From Mucilaginibacter roseus (lineage in GTDB: Bacteria > Bacteroidota > Bacteroidia > Sphingobacteriales > Sphingobacteriaceae), in NCBI RefSeq assembly GCF_021215455.1, contig NZ_JAJPWV010000001.1:992001-1056000 (forward strand): a stretch of DNA of 64,000 nt, given 5' to 3'. Under the pieces are notes generated by a model. That model did not search any database and was not told the DNA's origin. It saw nothing but the letters and a program-made list of their open reading frames with translations. The translations under genes were made by a program, and so were the position numbers. Within the stretch, counting starts at the first letter, position 1; each line of letters opens with the position of its first letter. Below are positions 42,310-54,575 of this stretch, one piece after another.

Positions 42310-45300
42310 TTAAAAGCGATAGATAAAATTCAACGTAAATGTGGTACCGAAACGAAACCTTCGGAACTTGGTATCATAATCCTTGTTATAAGAGGTGCCC
42401 TTGGGGTCAATTCGTTCGGCAGGCAAAGGTGTCTGATCGGCGGTGGACGGATACTCTTGTATTGATGCATCACCGGAAGAAAACCCGAACGGGTTACCAT
42501 CAGCAAATCGATTGGTATAGATAAATTGCTCCTGGTTTAGCAAATTGCTAACATTCAATCTAAATTCCGCTTTTTGCTGTTTTAAAAATTTATAGCTTAC
42601 CTGAGCATCAATTATATCCCTTGAATTTTCATACTGATCAAGTGAGCGGTTTGGTGAAGCGTATACAATTCGTTTGCCGTAACGATTATACGTCACATTT
42701 AGTCCAAACTGCTTGCCTGTATATAGCAAGCCACCATTTACAATGTAAGGCGATTGGCCTGCCAAGGGTCGATTACGTTTGGACGATACCGTATTCCCTT
42801 CCGCGTCAACAGCCACCAATGGATCAAACTCAATGCTTGCGTCAAGCCAGGTAAAGTTGCCAGATAGAAAGATATTTTTTAAGATGGATGATTCGCTACC
42901 CCATAAGTTAAGTGATTTACGAAAGTCCAGCTCAAGGCCAATATCCTCGGCAGACAGTAAATTGTTGTAAAACAATGTTTGGCCACTACTGGTGCCTATG
43001 TAAACTACCTCTATCGGGTCTTTAAACTTTTTGTAAAAACCAGATATGCTGATAATCTCGCCGGGAGACGGGTAGTACTCAAATCGCAAATCAGCATTAT
43101 TAATCTTAGTGGTTCGCAGAGGTGCACCCTCTATCACATCATAAATGTCATAATCAAAATAGCGAAACGCGGATAACTCACGAAGGTCCGGACGGGCAAT
43201 TGTTTTGTATACTGCGGCGCGGATGTTGAATTGACTGGTTGGCGAATAAATAGCGTTGACCGAAGGTAACCAATCAATTTGATTAATGCCTGTCGCAACC
43301 CGATCAACCGTAGTTGCACCTGAACTTAAAATATTATCAAACACCGTTTGGGTGTTCTTCTCGGCGCGTATCCCACCAATTACCCTAAGCATTTTTATCG
43401 GCTTAAAATCCAGCATACCATAAAATGCATGTAGCCGTTGAAAGCCATCGTAACCCTCAGATGACGGCCTGGATCCATAAACTGAACCTCCTGTGCCGAT
43501 TGGCCTCAGGTAAAGGTCATTGGTAAAGTTCGCCGTGTTAAACACATCATAATACGGCAAACCGCTGTAATAGTTGCTTCCTCTATTAAACGAAAATATC
43601 CTGTAAAGGCTCGCACTAAAGTCAGACTCGCGATACTTGCCTTGATAACCGGCCTTAAATGTTTGATTTAAGTCAAGTAGTTTGAACGGCACCTGGACGT
43701 TCGTTCCCCAATTAAATAGTTTTTCGTTTAATTCAGAATAGTAAACTGAACCATTTCTTATTCCGGGATCACTAAAGTTATAACCAAAATAATCATCGGG
43801 AGTGTTGTCTCCTACCGATCCGTTTTGTCTTAATAAAATCCGGCTATATGGCTGGTCGCGGTTAAGCCTCGCGGCAGAGAAGTTCCAATCTATCTTTATT
43901 CCTGTTTTTGTTACTGTATGTTCGCCACTTAACTGAGACTGCAGCAAATTATTGATAACGGTTACGTTATTATAGTTGTCTACCCTTGAATTATTATTAT
44001 CAAAATCAACGCCCTTGTATTTCCAAAAATCATCACTATATCTGCCGTTATAGGTGTTTTGCAATGTGATTTTATTTTTGCCGAAACTATATCCCAGATT
44101 TAAAGAACCTCCAAGTGTGGTTAAGTAGCGATACTGTTCTCCTTTGTAGTCGTAAAAATTATTGAAATATAAATCCCGCTGGTCGGCGCGTTGCTCATTG
44201 CGGTAGGTTAAGGCGCCTACAACTCCTAAACGCGAGTCGTTTTTAAATGAAAACACCTTGCCACCTTGCAGCTGATAATTTTGGATTGGCTGGCCGGTGT
44301 ATTGTTTAAACCGCCAATTTTCAGGCACCTCACTTAAAAAGCTATTTATTTTTGTACGTTGATCAGCAGTAGGCGTATTGTTTTGAACAGCAGTTATTAC
44401 GCTGTTATATTCACCAAAAGTAAGCCCTTCCGGTTTCTTATGAATATTAGAAGCGAGGCCTAACCATGACCGGTTACCGCGGTCCAAACCGAGCGTATTT
44501 TTTCCCGTAGCTCGTGTGTTATAGCCGCTTCCAATAGTCACCTGGAAAAAATCCTCTGTCGGAATATCCTTTGTATTTACCTGTACCAAACCACCTGTAA
44601 ATTCGCCGGTGAGATCAGGAGTAGCAGTTTTATTTACTACGATATTATCTACCAACGCACTGGGTATCATATCAAAAGCAAAATCCCTGCGGTTTGGTTC
44701 GCTACTTGGCAGCACCGCGCCATTAAGTAATACATTATTGTACCTGTCACTGAGCCCGCGCACCACTACATTCCGGTCATTAGATATTTGCAAGCCACTG
44801 ATTTTTGACAGTACTTGCGCGGTGTTAGTGGCCGGCGTTCTGCTGATTTGCTCGGCAGTTATACCATCAGACACAGCTGAATTATTTTTCTGTTTAGCAT
44901 ACATACCCTCTATTGATGCCCTGCGATAACTTGCAGTAACTACAACCTCTTTAAGTGACTTTGAGTCGACCGTAAGAAGCACATCAAGCGGAGTAACCTG
45001 ATTGGGTTTAACCGCCACATCGGTTATTCTTTTTGATTGAAAGGATATATAAGACACCTCGATTATATAGGTACCTGGGGGCAGGTTTAATTGATAAGTA
45101 CCATCTGCAGCTGTTTGCGTGGCATAATTAGCGCCTACAACGCGTATGCTTGCACCTGGTAACGTGCCGCCTTTGTCATCAAATACCTTACCTGATAATT
45201 TGCCCGGCTGCTCCATCCGGGTACGGCTATTATATTTTTCGTCACTTTCTATTTGTATAGTAACTTCATTGCGGTTAACCTGATAATCTACCGGTAAATC

Positions 45301-45591
45301 TTTTCGTAATTTCTTTAAAAAGGGTTGAATTGACGAAGCGGTAAGCCTGAAATGCTCTACGCTTATTTTTTTTGCCGCAACCCTGTCAAAGAAAAACTCG
45401 TACCCCGTTTGTTCTTTAATAGCATCTAATAAATCTGATAAGGTTGATTTAGAGATATTGATAGAAAAAGTAGGCCTCGCTGGCGCTGACTGCGCCTGCA
45501 CAGGACTGAACATGATTAATAAAGCTGCGAAAATTATGAACGACAAGCGTCGCTTTTCAATACGATTATTTAGTTTTGTAGAGATGAACAT
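42310..45591 (-). CDS. TonB-dependent receptor with STN and carboxypeptidase-like domains
   Basis: 1093 residues. Order: signal peptide (to AQSAPA, about 35), STN domain (about 42-110: FSINISKSTLSDLLDAIKEQTGYEFFFDR), carboxypeptidase regulatory-like domain (about 128-210: KLSGKVFDDKGGTLPGASIRVVGA), plug (ISRTPATNTAQVLSKISGLQISNDRNVVVRGLSDRY) and a 22-strand barrel ending in FTLNFIYRF, aromatic at the C-terminus. STN domains interact with FecR proteins to signal to ECF sigma; FecR is directly upstream and the sigma gene is 2.8 kb beyond the receptor's 3' end. Substrate unknown; no SusD follows. Confidence 0.95.
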   Translation of the reverse strand: MFISTKLNNRIEKRRLSFIIFAALLIMFSPVQAQSAPARPTFSINISKSTLSDLLDAIKEQTGYEFFFDRVAAKKISVEHFRLTASSIQPFLKKLRKDLPVDYQVNRNEVTIQIESDEKYNSRTRMEQPGKLSGKVFDDKGGTLPGASIRVVGANYATQTAADGTYQLNLPPGTYIIEVSYISFQSKRITDVAVKPNQVTPLDVLLTVDSKSLKEVVVTASYRRASIEGMYAKQKNNSAVSDGITAEQISRTPATNTAQVLSKISGLQISNDRNVVVRGLSDRYNNVLLNGAVLPSSEPNRRDFAFDMIPSALVDNIVVNKTATPDLTGEFTGGLVQVNTKDIPTEDFFQVTIGSGYNTRATGKNTLGLDRGNRSWLGLASNIHKKPEGLTFGEYNSVITAVQNNTPTADQRTKINSFLSEVPENWRFKQYTGQPIQNYQLQGGKVFSFKNDSRLGVVGALTYRNEQRADQRDLYFNNFYDYKGEQYRYLTTLGGSLNLGYSFGKNKITLQNTYNGRYSDDFWKYKGVDFDNNNSRVDNYNNVTVINNLLQSQLSGEHTVTKTGIKIDWNFSAARLNRDQPYSRILLRQNGSVGDNTPDDYFGYNFSDPGIRNGSVYYSELNEKLFNWGTNVQVPFKLLDLNQTFKAGYQGKYRESDFSASLYRIFSFNRGSNYYSGLPYYDVFNTANFTNDLYLRPIGTGGSVYGSRPSSEGYDGFQRLHAFYGMLDFKPIKMLRVIGGIRAEKNTQTVFDNILSSGATTVDRVATGINQIDWLPSVNAIYSPTSQFNIRAAVYKTIARPDLRELSAFRYFDYDIYDVIEGAPLRTTKINNADLRFEYYPSPGEIISISGFYKKFKDPIEVVYIGTSSGQTLFYNNLLSAEDIGLELDFRKSLNLWGSESSILKNIFLSGNFTWLDASIEFDPLVAVDAEGNTVSSKRNRPLAGQSPYIVNGGLLYTGKQFGLNVTYNRYGKRIVYASPNRSLDQYENSRDIIDAQVSYKFLKQQKAEFRLNVSNLLNQEQFIYTNRFADGNPFGFSSGDASIQEYPSTADQTPLPAERIDPKGTSYNKDYDTKFRRFRFGTTFTLNFIYRF

Positions 45592-45624
45592 AAAATTGTT
45601 ATAGTTTAACTATTCAGTTTTTGG

Positions 45625-45648
45625 GGAATGCCATGCCAGTGGCATTCC
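45625..45648 (-). promoter_or_regulatory. Hairpin in the FecR-receptor gap
   Basis: GGAATGCCA (45625-45633) with TGGCATTCC (45640-45648), loop of 6. A T-run follows on the plus strand only; the flanking genes are on the minus strand. Not a usual terminator for them; it may stabilise mRNA or regulate receptor expression relative to FecR. Confidence 0.5.
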
Positions 45649-45679
45649 TTTTTACTATATCCTGTTAAGTAATATTTTT

Positions 45680-46660
45680 TTAATAGATCAGATATTCTTT
45701 TTCTCCTTTCTTTTTTAAATGAAGGCCATGCATAAACAAAATGCTGTTTAATACATCCTGGCTGTTATTACGATAGTAGTTGCCGCTTACCGTTTTATTA
45801 TTAAGCAAAGCTGAGTTTGTCACCTTTAACGACAGGTTGAATATATTTTCGAGGCGATGTATTACATCCTTAAGCGGTAAGTTTTCGAAAACTATTTTAC
45901 CACTTGTGTATAGCTCCTGCTTGCCGGTAATGTCAGTTTTATTTACGTTCATGTTACGGCTGTACTGATTATATTCAACAAACTGTCCGGGAGTTAAGTC
46001 ATGCTGCTCCCCCCCATCGCTCACCCGTACATGTCCTCGTAACAATAACACCCTAATGCGTTTTTCTTTGGTATACGCTTCAACGTTGAAAGCCGTGCCC
46101 AAAACCGTTGTAGTTAACTTACCGGCATGCACTTTAAAGGGTTTTTGAGGGTTATGAGCGACATCAAAAAAAGCTTCACCGGTTATATTCACCTCACGTG
46201 TACTATCGTTAAATAATCTGTTATCATAACTAATGGTAGTTCCCGGGTTCAGCCAAATTTTGGTTCCGTCTCTTATAACCGCATATTGCAAACTGCCGGT
46301 AATGTTGGTAATTTTTTCATAGGTAGACGTTTGTTCAATTTTTCGCTCGGCAGAATTATAGATCAAAGCACTTATTCCGACAATCAATACTAAAGTAGCC
46401 GCAATTTTGAGATAGATATATGCGGTTTTACGGACTGGTCGTTTTACCTCTTGCTGCCCGTTCACCCGTTCCATTAAGTTATCAAAGAACTGTTCCTTAA
46501 AAGCGTGCTCTAACTGAACATCATCAGTGCATTTCTCGTTATCATTAATATAATTATCAAAAACACGCATGTCATTTCCCCGGAAATACTCCTTTACCTG
46601 TTCAGTTTCCCACCTGCTGCTCTTACCCTCAAAATATCTCTTAAGTATTTCTTTATTCAT
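45680..46660 (-). CDS. FecR family anti-sigma factor
   Basis: 326 residues from ATG 46660 (MNKEILKRYFEGK), the usual FecR start; an ATG 36 bases upstream (MNCRPLP) is also in frame. N-terminal DUF4880-like helices bind the sigma factor, one membrane segment near residues 85-105 (IYLKIAATLVLIVGISALIYN), then the FecR beta domain (NITGSLQYAVIRDGTKIWLNPGTTISYDNRL, FDVAHNPQKPFKVHAGKLTTTVLGTAFNVEAY) and a DUF4974 C-terminal domain (LPLKDVIHRLENIFNLSLKV). It receives the signal from the STN domain of the next gene and controls the ECF sigma factor. Confidence 0.95.
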   Translation of the reverse strand: MNKEILKRYFEGKSSRWETEQVKEYFRGNDMRVFDNYINDNEKCTDDVQLEHAFKEQFFDNLMERVNGQQEVKRPVRKTAYIYLKIAATLVLIVGISALIYNSAERKIEQTSTYEKITNITGSLQYAVIRDGTKIWLNPGTTISYDNRLFNDSTREVNITGEAFFDVAHNPQKPFKVHAGKLTTTVLGTAFNVEAYTKEKRIRVLLLRGHVRVSDGGEQHDLTPGQFVEYNQYSRNMNVNKTDITGKQELYTSGKIVFENLPLKDVIHRLENIFNLSLKVTNSALLNNKTVSGNYYRNNSQDVLNSILFMHGLHLKKKGEKEYLIY

Positions 46661-46822
46661 TTGAGTGTTTAACCGCGGTAATGGGCGGCAATTCATTTGC
46701 TTGTTTCTTATATAATCCCGTAATGGACCATATTCCCTAGTTCAATTGAAAAAAAACTTAATAAAATATTTACTACGAATAGGGAGTTGTCGCAGCCTAC
46801 TCATTATATAATAAATGCACCT

Positions 46823-48217
46823 ATGAAAAGCTGTATAACGGGTTATATAATTTTCGCTATTATGATAATCATGATAGCGTTACCATCATGTAAAAAAAAC
46901 AATGAAACCGATAATCCACTATCATTAAGTAATCAGTGGATTTTAGATAGCATGAAAGTTTACTATTACTGGAACTCAGAATTACCAGGAAAGCCTGCAT
47001 CAGCATTAAGCCCGACCTCATTTTTTAAATCGCTGCTTAATCCGGCCGACCGCTTTTCTTTTATTGACAGCCCCGATGAGACCAGGACCGAGTATTCATC
47101 ATTCGCATGGTATGGCTTTGAATATGCACTCATACAAATACCATCAATGCCCAATCAACTAATTGGAACAATAACGCTGGTTGTGCCGGGCGGGCCTGCC
47201 GATAGGCAGGGACTTAAGCGTGGCGATATGTTTACGTCTGTAAACGGAACAGACATTACGTTGGGTACGGCATCATCAATAAAACAAACACTCGCACGGG
47301 GCGATGGAGTTATCCTTCAGCTATCTACATTGCATAACAACACCTTAACACCTTCAATAAAAGTGAAAATATACTATGCGAGGTTTGCTGAGCCGGCCGT
47401 GTATAAAACACGCATTTTCTCAAACGGCACAATAAAGGTAGGTTATATATTTTACAACTGGTTTGATGGACGGCAGGACTATGATGTTCTTGATTCACTT
47501 AATAAATTGAAGAATGAGGGAGTATCTAAGCTAATTATCGATCTGCGTTATAATCCTGGTGGTGATGTATCCTCAGCCGCTAAAATAGCAGCAACCGTAA
47601 CTCCTACCACAGCTAACCAACTTTTCGCTATCTATCAGGCGAACAACAATGGTGGCCGTTTGCCTAAAACATTTAACGATTTAATTACAGAAAATTCGTT
47701 TACCCCTCAAGATTTTAATGAACTGACTGCCCGCCGAATCAACCTGCAAAGCGTAATTATTTTGACCACAGGTTCAACGGCCTCAGCCGCAGAATTACTG
47801 GTTAACAACCTTAAGCCTTTTGTAACTGTCACTCAAATTGGCAGCAAAAGCATGGGTAAGGATATGGCGAGTTTTGCTATTAGCGACCTTAGAGAACCTA
47901 AACTGGTTAACCTAACCATGCATCCCTTAATATTTAAACTTTACAACGCCAAAGGGATGGGTGATTACGCAAACGGCTTGCCGCCAGATTATTTAGTAGA
48001 CGAATTTTCTACATTGCCCTTATTACCATTTGGCGATCCCAATGATCCGTTGTTGAAAAAAGCTTTAACAATAACAGGAATCCAGCCCGAAGCAAGCCTT
48101 ACTAAAACGAAAACAACTAAAACATTAGCCGCGCCTTATGCAACTACCGTAGTTATCGCTAAACGGAATTTGCCCATGTTAGTTAAAAAGCCAAGTAAAT
48201 TTAAAAACGCACATTAA
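46823..48217 (+). CDS. Lipoprotein S41 family (tail-specific-type) peptidase
   Basis: 464 residues from ATG 46823 (MKSCITGYIIF); a longer TTG start at 46787 is less likely. Signal peptide with lipobox ALPSCKK. PDZ-like region: IGTITLVVPGGPADRQGLKRGDMFTSVNG. S41 catalytic domain: VGYIFYNWFDGRQDYDVLDSLNKLKNEGVSKLIIDLRYNPGGDVSSAAKIAA, with the Ser nucleophile in TTGSTASAAELLVNNL and Lys/Gly in IGSKSMGKDMAS. Probably periplasmic or surface protease; target unknown. It is divergent from FecR and convergent with GH39. Confidence 0.9.
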   Translation: MKSCITGYIIFAIMIIMIALPSCKKNNETDNPLSLSNQWILDSMKVYYYWNSELPGKPASALSPTSFFKSLLNPADRFSFIDSPDETRTEYSSFAWYGFEYALIQIPSMPNQLIGTITLVVPGGPADRQGLKRGDMFTSVNGTDITLGTASSIKQTLARGDGVILQLSTLHNNTLTPSIKVKIYYARFAEPAVYKTRIFSNGTIKVGYIFYNWFDGRQDYDVLDSLNKLKNEGVSKLIIDLRYNPGGDVSSAAKIAATVTPTTANQLFAIYQANNNGGRLPKTFNDLITENSFTPQDFNELTARRINLQSVIILTTGSTASAAELLVNNLKPFVTVTQIGSKSMGKDMASFAISDLREPKLVNLTMHPLIFKLYNAKGMGDYANGLPPDYLVDEFSTLPLLPFGDPNDPLLKKALTITGIQPEASLTKTKTTKTLAAPYATTVVIAKRNLPMLVKKPSKFKNAH

Positions 48218-48219
48218 CA

Positions 48220-49923
48220 CTACCACTCAAGCAAAGCAAGTGCTACAGCGTGGCGTTGCAACTTAACTTCCAAAGTTATTTTGCCTGCCTTTGGCTTTAC
48301 TTTACTGTTTAAAATACGGCTTAATTGCCCGGCCTTTTCTAATTCGGTTATTTGCGCTGCGGTTGGATTTTGCGGCGAACCCATTTTTTTCCACACCTCG
48401 TACGCATTGCTGTTATTTTTATCGATCATGTAAATGCTCAGGCTTGCCTTTTTTGCGGTAAGACCTGCAATTTGCAGGCTAACGGTTTCGTAAGCAGCCG
48501 GCTTATCATCATCGTGGTAATTCCACAGCATAATACTTGCTGTTTGTTTGCTCTTCGCGGCCAATCCACCAATATCAGACAAAGCGCCATGTACGCTATT
48601 TTTTACAACGCTATCCAATGCAACCATTCTGTTCGATTGGACTTGCACGCGGCCCCCCTTCATCATGCCCAGCATTCTGAAAACGTTCAACACAGGTTTA
48701 TCTACCCCGTTAGTGGCCAGATCTCGGAAACCATAAAACCAGGGCTGATCCTCAAACTCAAAAGACCAGCTTACCGCGCCTAACAAATTAGCTTTTTTAC
48801 GGGTGGCCAGCTCATACTTACGGGCAAAAGAGGCAGCGGTATAGCTGGAATACATTACCCCGTTGCGGTAGGCGTTCTCCGGGTTTGTGGCCATACCACA
48901 GGCCGCGCAGCCTTCCGGGTCCGATTCACCAACTATCAGCGGTAGGTTTTTTGTTTGTTGATACGATTGAGCAATTTCCATCCCGGTACGAATGTCTTGC
49001 AATTGCGGCGCCATATCCATTCGGATATTTCCGTTCACCAGCCTCGGCCATCCCTTAGCATGGAATAAAACGGCATCTAACGGCGAACCTACCCTGCCGG
49101 TTGCGTAATTTTTGCCGCTTATGCAATGTTCAATGAACTGGCGCGTCCATTCTATTGCTCCTTTCGTGCGCGTTCCGGCAATATTGATACCGCCGATTTT
49201 AGCTGTTGGCAAAGCCTTTTTTAATCCGTCAGCTGCATAATCATATAATTTAAAGAACTCCTCACGCGTACCTTTCCAATAAGCGCCGTTGGGCTCGTTC
49301 CAAACCTCCCAATACCAGCTTTCCACTTCCTTTTGGCCATATCGTTCTACAGAATGCTTTACCCACTGATACACCAGTTCGCGCCATTTATCGTAATCTT
49401 TAGGTGGATAAGCCCACCCGGTAATAATATCATTGTAAGGGTCGCCGGGCTTCCAGTAATGGCGGTAAGGCTCCGGATGTGTAGACAATGCTTGCGGCAT
49501 AAAGCCTATCTGTGCCAGCGGTTTCATACCGCGATTAACGTAAGTATCAAAAATACTGTCGATAATAGCCCAGTTGTAAATCGGTTTTCCGCTGGCATCT
49601 TCAGTATAAGCATTGGTTGAACCCCATTTAAGTGCGGCCGTTCCATCGCCCGTTACCAATAAACTGTGTGTACGCACATAAACCGGCACTGGACTTAGTT
49701 TCGATAGTTCAGTAAGCAACTTCTTGCCATCTTTCATGTAAGTATAATTTGGTTCGTCGTAACCAAACCACGCCCAAATGGGTTTCATTGGTTCGATAAC
49801 GCGGTTAAGGTCGACACTTACCTGTGGTTGCTGTGCAAAGGCATTAAAGAAGGAAGTCAAACTTAATAACAAAATGCTACTAAAGCGCTTAGCGCATTTG
49901 GGAAGGCTTGAAAAATTGAGCAT
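48220..49923 (-). CDS. Secreted glycoside hydrolase, family 39-like
   Basis: 567 residues with signal peptide (to FAQQP, about 31). A (beta/alpha)8 barrel: E210 in WEVWNEPNG is the acid/base and E333 in IVGESDPEG the likely nucleophile, with YVRTHSLL and LAQIGFMPQ earlier as in GH39 xylosidases. A C-terminal beta domain follows (IMLWNYHDDDKPAAYETVSLQIAGL). It should act on xylan-like, arabino- or iduronide-containing glycans; I cannot choose. Standing alone on the minus strand. Confidence 0.82.
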   Translation of the reverse strand: MLNFSSLPKCAKRFSSILLLSLTSFFNAFAQQPQVSVDLNRVIEPMKPIWAWFGYDEPNYTYMKDGKKLLTELSKLSPVPVYVRTHSLLVTGDGTAALKWGSTNAYTEDASGKPIYNWAIIDSIFDTYVNRGMKPLAQIGFMPQALSTHPEPYRHYWKPGDPYNDIITGWAYPPKDYDKWRELVYQWVKHSVERYGQKEVESWYWEVWNEPNGAYWKGTREEFFKLYDYAADGLKKALPTAKIGGINIAGTRTKGAIEWTRQFIEHCISGKNYATGRVGSPLDAVLFHAKGWPRLVNGNIRMDMAPQLQDIRTGMEIAQSYQQTKNLPLIVGESDPEGCAACGMATNPENAYRNGVMYSSYTAASFARKYELATRKKANLLGAVSWSFEFEDQPWFYGFRDLATNGVDKPVLNVFRMLGMMKGGRVQVQSNRMVALDSVVKNSVHGALSDIGGLAAKSKQTASIMLWNYHDDDKPAAYETVSLQIAGLTAKKASLSIYMIDKNNSNAYEVWKKMGSPQNPTAAQITELEKAGQLSRILNSKVKPKAGKITLEVKLQRHAVALALLEW

Positions 49924-50047
49924 AACAGGCTTACTAATAGGTATACGGCAAAATACACATATTATCTATAAGTGTGGATATTAATTGTTGATTATACAAC
50001 AAAAAAGCAACCATATGTAGGTTGCTTATACATATGGGCTCTATATA

Positions 50048-50293
50048 TTATTTACGAAGTATTTTATCCAGGGATTTACCCTTGGCAAGTTCATCAACGA
50101 GCTTATCCAGAAAACGAACTTTTTGAGTAATTGGATTATCAATTTCTTCTACCCGGTAACCGCAAATCAGCCCGGTAATTAATGACGCTCGTGGATTAAT
50201 TGTAGCCTGAGCGAAGAAACCCTCGAAACTAACCTTCGCGTTAATTAACTCCTGTATCATTTCGGCATCAAAGCCTGTGAGCCAAGTAATCAC
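50048..50293 (-). pseudogene. 5'-truncated DUF2200 gene
   Basis: 81 residues read from a GTG at 50293 and match the C-terminal two-thirds of DUF2200: TWLTGFDAEMIQELINAKVSFEGFF, PRASLITGLICGYRVEEIDNP and the tail LDKLVDELAKGKSLDKILRK. In-frame codons further upstream still read KGRTVDELHQVI as in full-length relatives, but no start codon exists before a TAA 31 codons upstream of the GTG, and the family N-terminus (about 25 residues) is absent. It lies 96 bases after the katG stop. Probably a decayed gene; a short product from GTG is possible. Confidence 0.6.
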
Positions 50294-50389
50294 CTGATGC
50301 AGTTCATCAACAGTGCGGCCCTTTACGTAACTTTTGGTTTGCCTGCTAAAAAATCGGCCGGTTTTATGATTATTCTTCGCAACTTATTT

Positions 50390-53086
<2,697 letters not shown>

Positions 53087-53157
53087 AGGTTGGGAACGGA
53101 TTCGAACCGTCGTAAAAGGTTTTGCAGACCTCCGCCTCACCGCTCGGCCACCCTACC
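53087..53157 (-). tRNA. tRNA-Cys (GCA), second copy
   Basis: 71 bases on the minus strand: acceptor 53157-53151 with 53094-53088 (one A-A mismatch at position 4-69), T arm GACGG-TTCGAAT-CCGTT, anticodon GCA at 53125-53123, discriminator U at 53087. Sequence differs in many places from the first tRNA-Cys at 5989. It lies 9 bases downstream of the TlpA-like gene on the same strand. Confidence 0.92.
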
Positions 53158-53166
53158 GTTATTGAT

Positions 53167-54330
53167 TTACTTACCACGCGTGCTCGCCGTAGTTAGTTGT
53201 TTATTGTCTTTGTAAATTTCATTCAGCTTTGCTGATAGTTTATCGCCGGTAAGATTTTTGGCTACAATTTTTCCATCCGGTCCTATTAAAAAGTTTTGCG
53301 GTATGGCTCGCACACCGTATAATTCAGCCACCTCGTTCTTCCAGTATTTAAGGTCTGATACCTGTGTCCAGGCTAATTTATCATCGTCAATGGCTTTTAA
53401 CCAGGCATCGCGATTGCTGTCAAGCGAAACGCCCAATATGGTAAAGCTCCTATCTTTATATTGATTATATGCGGATACCACATTCGGATTCTCATTTCGG
53501 CAAGGGCCGCACCATGATGCCCAGAAGTCAACCAATACATATTTGCCTTTGAATGATGCTAAAGAAACCTGCTTCCCATCTTTATCAGCTTGGGAAAATT
53601 GCGGAGCCGTAGCACCAACTGCTGTTTTTTTCCAGCCATCCAGCCATTTTTGATGTTGCGCACCAGCCTTGCTGCTTTTAACCTGTTTGGATAAAGCGGT
53701 ATATAACGGCTCCACTTCAGCAGCTTCCGGGAAATATCCACCATAAGTTTTTAAGGCATCCAACGCTATTAACGAGTTTTGGTGCGATTTAATGAATGGT
53801 ACGAGTATAGCTTTTTGTTCATTTTCAATGGCCTCTACCCTTTTGTCAAGTTCAGCTTCAGCCTGGCTGGTTTGCTGATGTTTAGGTAAGCTGCCATAGG
53901 CACGGTATTCCGCACGTAACCTGTCTGTATAAGGTTTAAGCGCAACGGTTAATTCAATGTTGTCCTTATTTAATTGTCCGGCATTAATAGCCGCTTTGGC
54001 TATTGAGTCTGTTGCCTGTAAATTGATATTGCCGTTTTCAAGGTAAAGAGTTAAGCGGTCGGCATTACGCTGTTGCTGAAAGTTTTCGGTATTGCGGGTT
54101 ATAGTCAAAGTAGCTTTTGTTGCCTCAGGCAACGGGCCTTTGAATGAAAAACTTCCTTTCTGAACTTCGGCAGAGTCTGCAACAGTACCGGCGTCGGTAC
54201 GGTATTGCAGATACGCCTTACCGCTGCTATTAAAATTCTTGATATCTCCCTTTAAATTAAAATTGATTTGTTGTGCAAATAAAACAGAAGGCAGCACCAG
54301 GCCTGCGGTAAATAGTATATACTTTGTCAT
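53167..54330 (-). CDS. TlpA-type thiol-disulfide protein with DUF4369 domain
   Basis: 387 residues with signal peptide (to FAQQ, about 20). The N-terminal DUF4369 domain (NFNLKGDIKNFNSSGKAYLQYRTDAG, about 24-110), a helical linker, and a TlpA/ResA thioredoxin domain (about 240-375) with VDFWASWCGPCRNENPNV for the redox cysteines and IPQNFLIGPDGKI with cis-Pro. Common periplasmic reductase of Bacteroidota. tRNA-Cys is immediately downstream. Confidence 0.92.
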   Translation of the reverse strand: MTKYILFTAGLVLPSVLFAQQINFNLKGDIKNFNSSGKAYLQYRTDAGTVADSAEVQKGSFSFKGPLPEATKATLTITRNTENFQQQRNADRLTLYLENGNINLQATDSIAKAAINAGQLNKDNIELTVALKPYTDRLRAEYRAYGSLPKHQQTSQAEAELDKRVEAIENEQKAILVPFIKSHQNSLIALDALKTYGGYFPEAAEVEPLYTALSKQVKSSKAGAQHQKWLDGWKKTAVGATAPQFSQADKDGKQVSLASFKGKYVLVDFWASWCGPCRNENPNVVSAYNQYKDRSFTILGVSLDSNRDAWLKAIDDDKLAWTQVSDLKYWKNEVAELYGVRAIPQNFLIGPDGKIVAKNLTGDKLSAKLNEIYKDNKQLTTASTRGK

Positions 54331-54575
54331 GATAGTTGTGTTGTTGATAAACGAATGGAATAGTTATTAAAAGAGTTGTCTCCTTAAAAACATATCAACA
54401 ACAATAGAAAAAGGCCTTTAGTAAACGGCTCAATTGAGAATTAGGGTAGATGCAGGTCGTGTTCATTTGTTATTCTTATTGACAAGACAAATATACTACT
54501 AAATCTATAGAATTTATATAAAATAATAAATATCTTATTATCACTTTGATTATCAATATATTAAAAATCACCCTA

